Assembly: GCA_036873755.1 (NCBI GenBank)
Contig: JAVTVY010017227.1
Coordinates: 1 to 64,000, forward strand
DNA: 64,000 nt
Reading direction: 5' to 3'
Source of the DNA: Hanleya hanleyi
Taxonomy: Eukaryota; Mollusca; Polyplacophora; Lepidopleurida; Hanleyidae
The position numbers and the translations under genes are program-made. Shown piece by piece: positions 53,201 to 64,000 of this stretch. The notes below the pieces were generated by a model. The model made no database searches, had not been told where the DNA came from, and was given only the letters and a program-made list of their open reading frames with translations. Numbering within the stretch: position 1 is the first letter of the stretch; each line of letters opens with the position of its first letter.

Positions 53201-55046
53201 TCCATGTCCGGTGTCCGTCCGTCCGTCCATCTACTTGTACATGTATATACAGGGCTTGTCTGCAAGATATCTGGAGAACTACTGGACGGAATTTTACCAA
53301 ACTTGGATGGAAGCTTCATTGGGATAGCCCCCTCATTTGATTAGGTTTTGGCGTATGTGGGTGCATTCATCCGTGTCCGGTGTCCATCCATCCGTCCATC
53401 TACTTGTACATGTATATACAGGCCTTGTCTGCAAGATATCTTGAGAACTACTGGACGGAATTTCACCCCACTTGGATGGAAGCTTCAGTGGGATAGCCCC
53501 CTCATTTGATTAGGTTTTGTTGTGTGTGCGTGCATTCATCCATGTCTGGTGTCCGTCCGTCCGTCCATCTACTTGTACATGTATATACAGGGCTTGTCTG
53601 CAAGATATCTGGAGAACTACTGGACGGAATTTCACCAAACTTGGACGGAAGCTTCATTGGGATAGCCCCCTCATTTGATTAGGTTTTGGTGTATGTGGGT
53701 GCATTCATCCGTGTCCAGTGTCCGTCCATCCGTCCATCTACTTGTACATGTATATACAGGCCTTGTCTGCAAGATATCTTGAGAACTACTGGACGGAATT
53801 TCACCCCACTTGGATGGAAGCTTCAGTGGGATAGCCCCCTCATTTGATTAGGTTTTGGTGTGTGTGCGTGCATTCATCCATGTCCGGTGTCCGTCCGTCC
53901 ATCCATCTACTTGTACATGTATATACAAGGCTTATCTGCAAGATATCTGGAGAACTACTGGACGGAATTTCACCAAACTTGGATGAAAGCTTCATTGGGA
54001 TAGCCCCCTCATTTGACTAGGTTTTGGTGTGTGTGCATGCGTTCATCCGTGTCCGGTGTCCGTCCGTCCGTCCATCTACTTGTACATGTATATACAGGCC
54101 TTGTCTGCAAGATATCTTGAGAACTACTGGACGGAATTTCACCACACTTGGATGGAAGCTTCAGTGGGATAGCCCCCCTCATTTGATTATGTTTTGGTGT
54201 GTGCGTGCATTCATCCATGTCCGGTGTCCGTCCGTCCGTCCATCTACTTGTACATGTATATACAGGGCTTGTCTGCAAGATATCTGGAGAACTACTGGAC
54301 AGAATTTCACCAAACTTGGATGGAAGCTTCATTGGGATAGCCCCCTCATTTGACTAGGTTTTGGTGTGTGTCCATGCGTTCGTCCGGTGTCCGTCCATCT
54401 GCTTGTACATGTATATACAGGCCTTGTCTGCAAGATATCTTGAGAACTATTGGATGGAATTTCACCAAACTTGGATGGAAGCTTCATTGGGATAGCCCCC
54501 ACATTTGATCAGGTTTTGGTGTATGTGTGCATGCATCCATCCGTGTCCGGTGTCCGTCCATCCGTTCATCTACTTGTACATGTATGTACAATGAAAATCG
54601 CTTCTTTGTAATTAATATTTTTAGATACGCAGCTTTGTTTAAGATACTTATTGCTACATTAATTTTACAGCACTTTCCCTTAAATTATGTGCCCATTCAA
54701 GGCAAGGTGGGAGGTTGGGGGAGACGTATGTTTTTGCTCAAAAAAACAACCAGCATAGGCTTCATGCCGGAGCGGCAACTCAAGGGTCAAAGCGGAACCT
54801 CTAGTTAAATTAATTCCTGGATGGTGAAATGTCTATTCATTTTGTAGAATTCAGTGAGTTTGAAGAGAAAAACCAGGTCTTTTGTGTTCCATTGTCTTGA
54901 CCAACGTTTATGTATCTTTCAAGTTTTGGTCTGTTTAGAATGAATTGAAATGTTCTGAGTTCTAGCAAGTGCCCTCAACAACCTAGGGTCTGTAGTCCAC
55001 AGTCGGTTAAGCAAGTTTAACCATTTCTGTATTTCTTCTCCACCAG
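50266..55046 (+). other. Mef2 intron 4 (4.8 kb)
   Basis: It contains several ACCATGGAAAC-type words (50320-50660), otherwise unremarkable DNA to 52770, then the large dimeric repeat at 52779-54735. Confidence 0.7.
52779..54735. repeat. Dispersed host repeat with ~169-bp tandem units in a 338-bp dimeric pattern
   Basis: Bounded by GTCTCCCCCAACTATGTTGG on the left and GTTGGGGGAGACGTATG on the right. Units begin near 53084, 53253, 53422, 53592, 53760, 53928, 54097, 54266 and 54421. They alternate between GGCCTTG...CTTGAGAAC and GGGCTTG...CTGGAGAAC. A (GTCT)n tract lies at 52818-52868. Confidence 0.85.
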
Positions 55047-55225
55047 GTAGCATGGTTGATCTGACGACGAATGGATATCAATCCCAGCAGAGGGCGTCGC
55101 CAAGCTCGCCCAGCATGCACAAACAAGTCCGACACCAGATTCCCTCTCCTTGCCCCTCCCCCAACCTCAGACCAAACCTCAGAGTCATGATACCAAATTC
55201 TCGTGGTGAATGTGGAAGTGCAGAG
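55047..55225 (+). CDS. Mef2: Mef2 coding exon 5 (residues 203-262)
   Basis: A TCTCCACCAG acceptor and a GAGGTAAG donor; it starts by completing the split Gly203 codon and ends in phase 0. It encodes SMVDLTTNGYQSQQRASPSS and the conserved NLRVMIPNSRG block. Confidence 0.92.
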
Positions 55226-56460
55226 GTAAGAATACATTGGTGATGATATATTTTTGTTAATCAGTTAAATGAATCATTCTAGCATCAGCTGAAGATGTAC
55301 AGTATCACCTGTTGAAACTCCAGTGATGTTATTCTCCCACCCCCAGAGGCACACTCCTATTTTCATTTCATTTCAAATTTCATTTTCAGTCAGTTTTGCA
55401 AACATATATAGCACTGAGGTTAGTCATCACTAACATCCAGAGTAAAACAATCAATAAGGGCTGTTCCATTTAAAAAGGTATGGGAGGGACGGAAGGCAGC
55501 TTTGAATGTTACCCCACCACCCATAGAAATTGTATTGGCCTTCCCAATGTTGTAACATGGATTGAAGGGAATTTCCTCCCATGACCCATAAAATAATATA
55601 TTGAGTGCCTTCCTCCCCTCCCATACCTTTTTAAATGGAACAGCCCTAAGCCTAAGCAGCGTTGATAAAAGTATAATTGTCGCATATATTAGTCAGTATC
55701 ATTGTACTAAAATATTATGAGAGGAGATACCATGTACAATAGAATATAATAGCAACTGGGTGGTAGAATGAAGACCTAATCCAAAACTAGATTAGGTAAG
55801 TTGAAGTAAAAAGTCTAGTGACAAAAGCTACACTTGCATGAATCAGGTTCCCAGTTATTTATTAAACAGTGCCCATCAAAACCTGTGACCTACTATTACG
55901 ACCAATTAAAAGGTCATATATTTACAACCGCCTCAGAATTTTTACAAAATGATGGGATAACCTGCAGGTGCAGATAGTTTGCATAGCCCTGGGTCACAAA
56001 GCAATGTAAACTTCATTGCTTACTCTGCTGGACACAAATTCCCATGGGTGCTTGAAACCTAGAAATTTCCAGGCCTAGCCGTACATGAAATTCCAGATTT
56101 TTGTCTCTCGGTCCTGAAAAGTCCTTGAATTTTTGCCTTGATAAAAAAATTCTCTTATGTCGGTGGTTACGTAATTGTATGCCATTTGCGCGCATTCAGG
56201 TATTGAGAATGCAGGAAATTCCTGTGTATGTAATTCGTGAAAAGTGCTTGGAAGTCCTGAAATAAAAGTTGATTGAGGTCCTTCAAAATCCGGGAAAAAT
56301 ATTTTTCAAGAACGGTGGGAACCTGGTGGACAGTCAGTCTCTCTCTATATTTTGTCAAGATCTTGCTCATGCGTTCTCAAAGTCTGGGTGCAACATATAT
56401 GCACAATACCTTGTTCCATTCATTTGCTAACACTTCTCCCCCATTGTTTTTCATCCACAG
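55226..56460 (+). other. Mef2 intron 5 (1.2 kb)
   Basis: Contains a MITE with ~30-bp inverted termini (55457-55647). No other feature seen. Confidence 0.7.
55457..55647. mobile_element. MITE with AGGGCTGTTCCATTT termini
   Basis: AGGGCTGTTCCATTTAAAAA followed by GGTATGGGAGG on the left pairs with its reverse complement ending at CAGCCCT on the right. Internal length is about 130 bp, non-coding. Confidence 0.75.
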
Positions 56461-56578
56461 CAGGCTCAAGTGCGACAGTCTAATATGCCATTGGCAACAC
56501 CAGTAGTTTCTGTTGCTACACCGAGTATTCCTGTCACTTCCCACTATCCGTCCGCTCTATCCTCAGCCTTTCACCCAA
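56461..56578 (+). CDS. Mef2: Mef2 coding exon 6 (residues 263-301 and the first base of codon 302)
   Basis: A TTCATCCACAG acceptor and an AAGTAAGT donor. It encodes QAQVRQSNMPLATPVVSVAT, containing the PLATPVVSV block conserved in vertebrate MEF2 proteins. Confidence 0.93.
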
Positions 56579-57052
56579 GTAAGTAATCAGACAACTGAGC
56601 AGGTATTTGCTATGTTAGATATTCAAGGATTCTATCATTTAAAACTCACATTCCAAATTAAAGTTCATGATAAATCCACTGAATTGTAATAAGTCTCAGT
56701 AAGTGAGTGAAAATTTTTACCATAAAGTTGGGGGGTGATTATTAGAAAAAGTGTTTCAAAATCATTTGTTGTTTTGATGTTGTCACTCATTGGAACGAAT
56801 GTTGAATTTTCCCACCAATTTGGGGGGTGATTGAATTTTTACAGGGTGATTGAATTATTAGAGTGTTACCTTATTTCTTGGAATGTTGTACATAACCTGG
56901 GAACTAAAGCATCCCTCTGCAAATTTGGTAATTTTCATCATAAGACTGCATATTCTCTCAATTTAATTTGAGTTATTTCACAGGAATTTTTTTTTACGAA
57001 GTTGCAAAAGTTACAAATAACCTTACGATGGAGAATATTGTCTTTCTTTCAG

Positions 57053-57188
57053 ATGACTTTCAGTTAAACTCTGCAGACTTAGCAGGCCTCCCTGGTTTCA
57101 ACTCACCGGGAATACTGCCTGCCCATTGGACTGCACAGACTCCACTGTCCGCCGCGGTACAGGCTGCAGGAATTACGGGGCCTCAGGG
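57053..57188 (+). CDS. Mef2: Mef2 coding exon 7 (residues 302-346 plus two bases of codon 347)
   Basis: A TTTCTTTCAG acceptor and a GGGTAAGC donor. It encodes DFQLNSADLAGLPGFNSPGI, matching the conserved SADL...GFNSPG block of MEF2 transactivation regions. Confidence 0.93.
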
Positions 57189-57680
57189 GTAAGCATAGAT
57201 TCTTTCTTGCGACTAGAACTTTGTATTGGAAAAGCGACCACTGGCATCTCTCAATATTGTCACTTTTATGTGATAATTTGAAGTTATTAGTTTAGTGGTG
57301 ACCCACTGTATGTGTCTTTGTTATTTACCAGCCTATCATGCTCTCTCTCACTTGCCTAATTTTTCTCCTCCTAGGAGTGTTGATCACTCTCCTAGAAAAT
57401 AAAAATGTATTGGAGACAATACTGTCAAAATTGATTCACTCTTGCAATACAATGATCACTCTTACAATACGAAATCTAGGAGAGTAATGAACAGCTCTCA
57501 CTAATTTGACAAACATCAGACACTGCTGTAAATGTCAATACTTAAATGTAATATCCAGCTGTCACAAGTTCTTCTCTTTATCCCCATGTGAATGGAAACT
57601 TCAAGAAGGAAAGTCTTTTCTTGTTAGTATCCTTGGAATCACAATAATATTATTTTGAATCTTTCAATTTTGTCTTGCAG

Positions 57681-57951
57681 GGTTGTGACAAGTTCATCTG
57701 GACAGTTGCTAGCACTAAATGTAAACACCATAAACCAGAACAATTGCATTAGTATAAAGAGCGAACCCATATCTCCGCCTCGAGACTCGCATACACCCAA
57801 TAAGCTCCGGCCGCCCTCGACGGGTGGAGGTCACCTCTCGCCAGGTCACATGTCACACAGCAGTAACTCTTCACCAACAGGGAGCACACACAATGAATAC
57901 GACGGTGGCCCCGTGGGAAAGAGGCCTCGGATAGAAGGTTGGGCCACATAG
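57681..57951 (+). CDS. Mef2: Mef2 last coding exon 8 (residues 347-436, stop TAG)
   Basis: A TTGTCTTGCAG acceptor; the TAG stop is at 57949-57951. It encodes [20 protein letters not shown], which contains the IKSEPxSPP sumoylation/phosphorylation switch (Lys followed by Ser-Pro) known in vertebrate MEF2, and ends [10 protein letters not shown], comparable to the basic C-terminal end of the family. Confidence 0.95.
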
Positions 57952-60900
57952 AGTTAGAGGAGCGAGTCCCGTCGGAGGGGTAGACGCCGAGTCTTGACAC
58001 CATAGACCTGAACTATAACCATCAGGCCGAAGAACCATTTGTTAATAATGCTGCATATTATACAATGTGAGGATGTACAAACACATGCATACACGGGCCT
58101 AAGTCTATCAACTGAGAATTTGTGACAATTTGTAAAAAAAAGGTTAATGTTTGTTGAAACATTGTGATCGTTGTCGTCATCTGGTGGCGAATGCTGGCGT
58201 GGAAAACAAAGACGGATTCATTCTTGGTGCATGTTTTACAACACACATGTATAGCGGCTGTACAGAGAGATACATGTACATTGTTATCATTATTTGCCTA
58301 TCATGAATATCATGAACATATGTACCATTGAGCCAGGCCAATGTCACGCGGAATTTCAGCTCACCCCGTCTTTTGGGGGCAACACTGCATTGAACCGACA
58401 GTTAGTGCTGCTGTACATACAAACAGACGGACGTACAGATGATTGGCCAATACAAATCACCCACCTTGAACTTATTGCCCTGTGGACATGTATAAATGTT
58501 AAGATTTTTTGTCAAAGTGCTAAACTGGCAAAGCGTGAGGCTTTAAATATTGTTGTTACAGACATGGTCAGTTGGACCATGTGAATTGTTTCCCTTTCAA
58601 GGGAAGGGAAGTAACTGTATACAGTTTCATGTAGAAGTGATCTCCCTTTGCCCAAGGTCTATTGCGGTGGAGTTGGATGTGGACTTTGGTCATAGATCAG
58701 TAGATACTATGTAGAATGACCTCGAACCTCCAGAGCATCTTGGTGTAACAGACTATTAGTGATGTGGTCAAGCTGACCACTAGCCCGACTTGTGTGGATA
58801 CACATGTATGCAGCTGAATTTGCCCCTGGTTGGAGATGGTGTAACTACTTTTTCTGGAGTGCCTTGGAAAGATTTGAACTTGACCTGTCAGGGGCATAAA
58901 TCAGTGGTCACCTGTGGTCAGTTTGGGTTGTCGACTAAATTTGTTAATCACATTTGTTATGATGTTAGGTCAACCACGTTCGGTGGTAGGCATTTGCGGG
59001 CTGATATCAGCTCCCTTGTTAACATAAATGTAATAGAAAATTCATAACCCTCGCTCATCTGTTATCAAAGCTTAGGAAATTCAGATCAAAACTATCGAAA
59101 TATTTATTTTTGTGGTCTGAATTTTTTGTTATTTCTTGCCTCAAACCATACCCACATTTTTCTACACATAGAACTACACAGATAGACTATAATGTAAAAC
59201 TGTTTTGGTGACGGAATAATATTTGCTTTATAATGTATTGAACAGATCATGAATATGAAAAGATATAAATTGGACTTTACTATTAAACCGGCGCATTTAA
59301 AAGTTGAAAAAAAAACACCCTTCACTTAATCTTTTACCAAAGAAAGATATATGTTTTATGAAGACAGTTATGACTTGTTTATGAAATACTTAAATTTCTT
59401 CTAATGGTTTTTATACAAATCCCAATGTACCCGTGGTAGGAGATTTGAAAATACCACTGTAAATTATAATGGTTTGTTTTATCTATACATGTTGCATGTA
59501 ATACTGTTTATTTCTTGTATATAAACTTGTTTACCGCGTGGATTGGGAATAGCTATTATTTTTATTCTCGTGTACATTGTTGCTATAAGCTTACTATTAC
59601 CCTATTTTTCTAAGTTATCCTGTTCATAGCATCATATACTCATATAACCTTTTTTTTGTACAAACATTTCGTGCTTCGTCTAGCATAATGATGGTTTATA
59701 CTGTGTAAAGAAAAGGATTCAACATAGGTCTCACCCCCTTCACATTTTGTATCCATAGCTTAGATTATCTCCCCTTTATAGACCTGTACGAGTTTAGTGC
59801 GGACAGTTAAGCTGTCCTAATTGAGACCTGTGTCCTGTGATTTCCCCGTCCTAGTCCATTCTAACTTCCTGGCTTTTTCCGATTTACATCTCCACATCTA
59901 TGCCAAACCGAGGGATGAGAAGTGAGTGATTGGGAGAGGGGGTACTTCTGACAAAATTAAATAAAAGCAGAAGCAAATGAACTAGAAGTGTGCATCCTTG
60001 CATTGAACTAGCTAGAATGCATTGGCCACCGCCTACCTGCTTATAACACATGATGTAATGTAGTTGCACTGTAAGATTGGTATACATGTGTCGTGTTCGC
60101 GCAGATTGAAAACAAATATCGAGTGTTGCATCATGGGATCAATACTCCTGTCTCATGATCCCCCCATGGGGTTGCCTCTGCATTTTGTCTTGCGTATGTA
60201 GGGACTGTACAAGAGTCTAGTGGTGTAGGCTGTTTGACGAATTCCACTTCAGTCGAGCTAGTTTAATCTAATGATGCACACTTCCAATTAATTTGCTTCT
60301 GATAAAAGCTACGACAGAGGTTGGCAGGATGTTTGCAACTCAAGTGATACATTTTTTTTGTGTTCTGACCCCATTTTCTGCATTTTCCCCACCCGTCTGT
60401 ATGTATATTCATTATTTATCACAGGGTATGTTTCAGAGGTGTTTATTAAAATCCGGCATCTTGTAAACTTGTACTGATCCTTATTTATTTAAGAATACCA
60501 GATATATATATATATGACTTGTATTTGGGGATTTCGATACTAACTATTATGTAAAGACTTGAACAGCCTTCATCTTGGCTACATGTACATGGATGAAGAC
60601 GCAAATTTCACACCTGTACGATATAGATGCATTGATAGGCCGTGCATAATATTTTGATATTTGTTTCCTATAACTCGACCTACCCAAATATTTTCATGGT
60701 AAAAATCAGTTTCGGTCGGGAATGATTTTTATTTTCAGTGGATTTTAACTGATTTTTGTAGAATCCTATACAGAAGGTCTGATATTTAAGATAGTTCTCA
60801 AAGGAAAAATAAATAAAATCAACCTACCAAACTACCGGTCTTACAGGAAGCACAAATATTATTGTGAATGACCCAAGATCTGCAAGGGCATTGACCTGCC

Positions 60901-62260
60901 TTGATCATGTTTACACAAATTGTCAAAAATTGGAATGCACTGAACAGTTATGACATACATGCCTTATTTGTATGGATCATGCTGAGAAATCAATCATTGT
61001 CAACATGAGCATGACTAATGTAAACTCTCAAAGAATTCAGTCACAGGAAATATTGAGGTGATCAAATTTATGACTTTACCTATGATAAATTCCCTAATTA
61101 TTCGCGAATTGAAGATTTTTTATTTGAAACTAAAAAAATATGCCACTTTCAAATAAATCTTCAGGCCCATTTCTGGAAAAACATCTGTTTGAATTATTTA
61201 TGGTGACTAACTTTTTACACGAGAGCCAAAATGGCGGACTGCTTCTTAGAGCCCCGGGAAAACGAGTGTGTTTGAATTTATTGTTTCATGGCTGTACTGA
61301 GAATGACGGCTTTTTCTTTTCTTAGGACAGAAAATCACGGCAGAGAGAAATTGTCCATTTTCAAATTTATTTTGGAATTTTAGGGAATTTACCATATGTA
61401 CTTCCTCCCGGATTGAGTGAATTATTGGACAGTTCACCATACTGTAAAATTCAGACGTTGGCCAGTTGAAGGGGTGGACATGTTGGAATTGTAGATATCA
61501 CAATAACAGTAAATTATATATCATGTTACATACCGTACGTTAATCATGCATACTAGACGTCCTGTTTTGAGAAACCGCTTTATGGTAAATGACACTCTTG
61601 ATGAGGCATTCTTAACAAACAAATACATTTGTCCTGTTCGTATAATAAGAGCTGCCGTGCTGCACCGATTCTTATTTTGTATAGGTTTTGTCAGCTTTTA
61701 TGCGAAACTTGGGAATGTTAGCTATATTATGAATAGAGTATATCACGTTTGTGAAGAAAAGGCATTACACTTGTATCGGAGAATATTTTGCACTTGTAGC
61801 CTCCAGATGTCGCCACTTGTTGGTCCTCTCCGTAATGCCGTGTACGTTATATACGATGTAGTTATTTGGATGTAGTCTCAAACCAGTTTCACTTGGATGA
61901 AAATGTTGTTTTAAAGATAGAATAAAAAATGCATTAAAAGAAACGCTTCAAGCGGCTGTTTAATGTCTATCTTTCTCATCTACATGTTACCTATGGGAAA
62001 TATGTAATGTTTGTAACAGTTTGTTAACACAGAAAATAAATGTACTTGTGTAATCACAGCTACCTGGTATCGTTCAACTGGATTTCTCCTTTCTTGTCTT
62101 ATGCATGCTCTCTACTGTCAAAATGTGCAGGTTCCACATTTGAAATCTTTCGCTGGTGTCTGGAGCACACATTCGGAATGTATGACAAGTCCCACTCGTC
62201 AAAGCCTGGCGATACGATAGCAATCTATTTGCAGTACTAGGCGATCCTGTAGTAGTCTTT
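57952..62260 (+). other. Mef2 3' UTR and downstream flank
   Basis: Mostly unique AT-rich sequence without repeats. Candidate AATAAA signals lie at about 59960, 61920 and 62034; the true 3' end cannot be chosen from sequence alone. Short open frames here are not supported as genes. Confidence 0.5.
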
Positions 62261-62261
62261 T

Positions 62262-63690
62262 TGTCCCCCGCTACTTAGTAGGGGGGGGACTTAGAAACAC
62301 CGGTGTCCGTAATTCCGTAAGATTTTCTTGTCCGGACAATAACTCGTGAACGATTCAACCGATCAACTTCAAACTTGGGGTGTGCCTTGACATTGGCGAG
62401 AGGACGGTTGGGATTGTTTTTCAGCAATGTGCGTAATCCAATATGGCCGCCGTCAGCCATTTTGGATTATAAGCAGTACGATCTTAGATTTTCTTGTCCG
62501 GACAATAACTCGTGAACGATTTAACCGATCAACTTCAAACTTGGGGTGTGCCTTGACATTGGTGAGAGGGCGGTTGGGATTGTTTTTCAGCAATGTGCGT
62601 AATCAAATATGGCCGCCGTCAGACATTTTGGATTATAAGCAGTTCGATCTTAGATTTTCTTGTCCGGACAATAACTCGTGGACGATTTAACCGATCAACT
62701 TCAAACTCGGGGTATGCCTTGACATTGGTGAGAGGACGGTTGGGATTGTTTTTCAGCAATGTGCGTAATCTAATATGGCCGCCATCAGCCATATTGGATT
62801 ATAAGCAATTGGAACTTGTCCGGACAACAACTCGAGAACGATTCAACCGATCTACTTCATATGTGGGGAGTGCCTTGACATTGTTGAGAGGAGGATTAGG
62901 ATTGTTTTTCAAGGACGTGCTTGATCCAATATGGCCACCATCAGCCATACTGGATTTCATTGGATTTTAAGCAGTTTGATCTTGTCCGGACAATAACTGG
63001 AGTACGATTCAACTGATCTACTTCAAACTTGGGGAGTGCCTTGACATCGGTGAGAGGACGGTTTGGATTTTTTTTCAGCGATGTGCATAACCCAATATGG
63101 CCACCGTCAGCCATATTGGATTATAAGCAGTTGGATCTTAGATTTTCTTGTCCGGACAATAACTCGTAAACGATTTAATCGATCAACTTCAAATTTGGGG
63201 TGTGCCTTGACATTGGTGAGAGGACGGTTGGGATTGTTTTCCAGCAATGTGCGTAATCTAATATGGCCGCCGTCAGCCATATTGGATTTTTAGCAGTTGA
63301 ATCTTGTCTGGACAATAACTCGAGAACGATTCAACCGATCTACTTCATACCTGGGGAGTGCCTTGACATTGTTGAGAGGAGGAGTAGGATTGTTTTTCAA
63401 GGACGTGCTTAATCCAATATGGCCACCATCGGCCATACTGGATTTCATTGGATTTTAAGCAGTTTGATCTTGTCCGGACAATAGCTGGAGTACGATTCAA
63501 CTGATCAACTTCAAACTTGGGGAGTCCCTTGACCTTAGTGAGAGAACAGTCATGTATTATGTTTTATGGATGTGCATAATCCAATATGGGTGCCATCTGC
63601 TGTATTAGATTATGTTAAGCTCATCAGCGATATCTCCATTTTCAAATCATACTCTTTATCAATGATATGAGATATCATCGACCCCAAAAA
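62262..63690. repeat. Dispersed host repeat with ~166-bp tandem units
   Basis: It starts at a GTCCCCCGCTACTTAGTAGG palindrome. About eight units contain TTGTCCGGACAATAACTCG, CCGATCAACTTCAAAC, GTGCCTTGACATTGG and AATATGGCCGCC. It is related in plan to the repeat that element B split (CCCCCGC boundary, AATAACT words). Confidence 0.82.
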
Positions 63691-63800
63691 ATCGACCATA
63701 GAGGTCCATGGCCCCCGCAGCAGCAGCGCCAGTTATGGTGGATGTAATCCACCATAACTGGTGCTGCTAGCGGGGGACATGGACCTCTATGGTCGATTTT
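63688..63800. repeat. Long near-perfect hairpin closing the repeat
   Basis: Arms of about 55 bp (AAAATCGACCATAGAGGTCC... against ...GGACCTCTATGGTCGATTTT) with a GTA loop at 63744-63746 and a few mismatches around CCCCCGCAGCAGCAGCGCC. It probably marks the other end of the dispersed repeat. Confidence 0.8.
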
Positions 63801-64000
63801 ATCTCCCGGCCTTGGTGATGACAGCCGATCATTCGACCACACTACCAGTGTGTGTTGAAACTACCATTATAATTCGCGCATGTGCTTGTTACGCCTAGAA
63901 GAACCATGTGTCATTGGCTTGTGTTAGATGATTGGGACTTAAAAGTAAAATGTTATAACACTGAAAAAGTAGTGTTTTATAGCAGTTTCTTTCAGTATCC
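63801..64000. other. Window end, no feature seen
   Basis: Host sequence without recognised coding or repeat content. Confidence 0.5.

Overview
The window is animal nuclear DNA, most likely from a lophotrochozoan and probably a mollusc. It carries spliced genes with long repeat-rich introns, tandem arrays built into dispersed repeats, and a 5S-rRNA-derived SINE. The only host gene recognised is Mef2, the MADS-box myocyte enhancer factor 2. Its eight coding exons lie on the + strand between 27655 and 57951. Every junction is GT-AG, the phases fit, and the exons sum to exactly 436 codons plus a stop.

The first 24 kb is dominated by two Polinton/Maverick-type (adintovirus-like) virus-derived elements in the same orientation. 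Element A (1-3933) is cut by the window edge; only the end of its major capsid gene, an intact adenain-like protease gene and its right arm are visible. Element B (7163-23601, 16,439 bp) is complete. It has terminal inverted repeats (TIRs) beginning AGTAGTATAC and ending GTATACTACT, and a perfect 6-bp target-site duplication, CACGGA. It is inserted in a host tandem repeat about 4 kb upstream of the Mef2 start exon.

Element B reads left to right on the + strand: a tail-anchored small protein; two tandem paralogues sharing a WTKFKRVLSGELDG block; an rve integrase with a C-terminal chromodomain; a mucin-like membrane protein; an A32/FtsK-like packaging ATPase; a small protein with a glycine-rich hydrophobic tail; a proline-rich protein; a penton-like minor capsid protein; a pVI/pX-like core protein broken by a frameshift; the major capsid protein; and a cysteine protease. 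Two accessory genes follow, a 153-aa proline-rich protein and a RING-finger protein, which element A lacks at the equivalent place. No protein-primed DNA polymerase B gene is present and no gap is large enough for one.

Most genes have their own TATA box about 40-60 bp before the ATG, sometimes overlapping the previous stop codon. The TIRs contain 32-bp tandem arrays (about 27 and 43 copies) with YY1-like motifs and an inward-facing TATA box. The most striking signal is that both accessory genes end in a 16-nt stem-loop of the replication-dependent histone mRNA type, followed by a shared purine-rich element resembling the histone downstream element. This suggests cell-cycle-linked, possibly poly(A)-independent 3' ends in a virus-like element.

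The rest of the window (about 24-64 kb) is Mef2 exons, introns and 3' flank. It is rich in tandem arrays, foldback elements and a set of CAGGG-ended DNA transposon-like insertions with 5-6-bp target duplications.
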